This document shows, piece after piece, positions 5,950 through 6,182 of a DNA stretch of 6,182 nucleotides. Under the pieces are notes generated by a model. The model saw only the letters and a list, made by a program, of their open reading frames with translations, was not told where the DNA came from and made no database searches. The stretch covers positions 1 to 6,182 of the forward strand of contig JAITQJ010000235.1 in NCBI GenBank assembly GCA_031288955.1. Reading direction: 5' to 3'. The position numbers and the translations under genes are program-made. Position 1 is the first letter of the stretch. The number at the start of each line of letters is the position of its first letter. This DNA comes from Planctomycetaceae bacterium. GTDB lineage: Bacteria; Planctomycetota; Planctomycetia; Pirellulales; Thermoguttaceae.

Positions 5950-6182
5950 ATGGCAAAGCGTTCTGTGCGGTTTTTTAACACGACGGGTCCCTGCAATCCC
6001 GACGACCATTATATGCTTCCGCCGGAAGAACGGCTGCAAGGAGCGCAGTTGCACCGGTACATCAAAGATAATCTCTATTGGATGCTCCACGCCCCGAGAC
6101 AGACCGGCAAGACAACGTTTCTGCAAAGTTGGATGCGGGAAATCAATGCCGGCAGCGAAAGTGTTGCCTGCTATGTCAGTTT
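5950..6182 (+). CDS. AAA-type ATPase, N-terminal part (runs off the right edge)
   Basis: 77 codons are visible. The start MAKRSVRFFNTTGPCNPDDH leads to HYMLPPEERL at 20-29, a helix, and then HAPRQTGKTTF, a Walker A motif (lysine and two threonines) near residues 51-60. An N-terminal FN..GPC.P..HYMLP.. segment before the P-loop is what I recall for the AAA-like ATPases (AAA_35 type, often with a C-terminal PD-(D/E)XK-like region) that occur in many copies in planctomycetes and some other phyla. The rest is outside the window, so Walker B and any nuclease domain cannot be checked. The start has no Shine-Dalgarno sequence but is correctly placed after a strong promoter. Function is unknown; these proteins are generally annotated only as ATP-binding. 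Confidence 0.75.
   Translation, partial: MAKRSVRFFNTTGPCNPDDHYMLPPEERLQGAQLHRYIKDNLYWMLHAPRQTGKTTFLQSWMREINAGSESVACYVS

Noticed and set aside
1..6182. CRISPR array, tRNA, rRNA, insertion sequence, toxin-antitoxin or phage genes
   Set aside because: No regularly spaced repeats, cloverleaf-like sequence, transposase motif or terminal repeats were seen on either strand; coding density is high with ordinary gaps.

Overview
The window looks like chromosomal DNA of a Planctomycetota bacterium, probably one related to the Pirellulales/Thermoguttaceae. This is an inference from remembered protein families and could not be searched. The support is a soluble-GAF/HlyD membrane fusion ending in the FVQ..VLF tail I associate with planctomycetes, a small P-loop protein of a type I also recall from that phylum, a FloA-type flotillin, an FHA-GAF-SpoIIE phosphatase, and several genes that lack a Shine-Dalgarno sequence. 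G+C is roughly balanced. There is no sign of phage, insertion sequence, CRISPR array, tRNA or rRNA.

Layout. Bases 1-329 (minus strand) hold the N-terminal 109 codons of a methyl-accepting chemotaxis protein that runs off the left edge. Bases 330-538 are a divergent regulatory region with a promoter for each side. On the plus strand follow: a 705-residue GAF-GAF-TM-HlyD adaptor (539-2656); a 180-residue P-loop NTPase overlapping its end by 23 bases (2634-3176); a 40-base gap carrying a promoter; a FloA-like flotillin (3217-4149) that lacks the usual last ~20 residues; an FHA-GAF-PP2C phosphatase (4177-5868) starting 27 bases after floA; an 81-base gap with the best-looking promoter of the window (TTGGCA-17-TATAAT); and the start of an AAA-type ATPase (5950 to the right edge).

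How the genes may work together. Most of the window is signalling and membrane organisation: a chemoreceptor, a membrane adaptor with cytosolic GAF sensor domains, a membrane-microdomain scaffold, and a phosphatase with a phosphothreonine-reading FHA domain. The spacing suggests three plus-strand transcription units: GAF-HlyD plus P-loop, floA plus phosphatase, and the terminal ATPase. A functional link between the units is not shown by the sequence.

The most unusual signals are (i) a leucine-codon gradient inside the transcription units (CTC early, TTG late), (ii) TATAAT boxes at a short, near-constant distance from start codons that mostly lack a Shine-Dalgarno sequence, (iii) the GAF-HlyD/P-loop overlapping pair, a candidate little-described transport or signalling module, and (iv) the shortened FloA. 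I found no clear evidence for a wholly new type of system.
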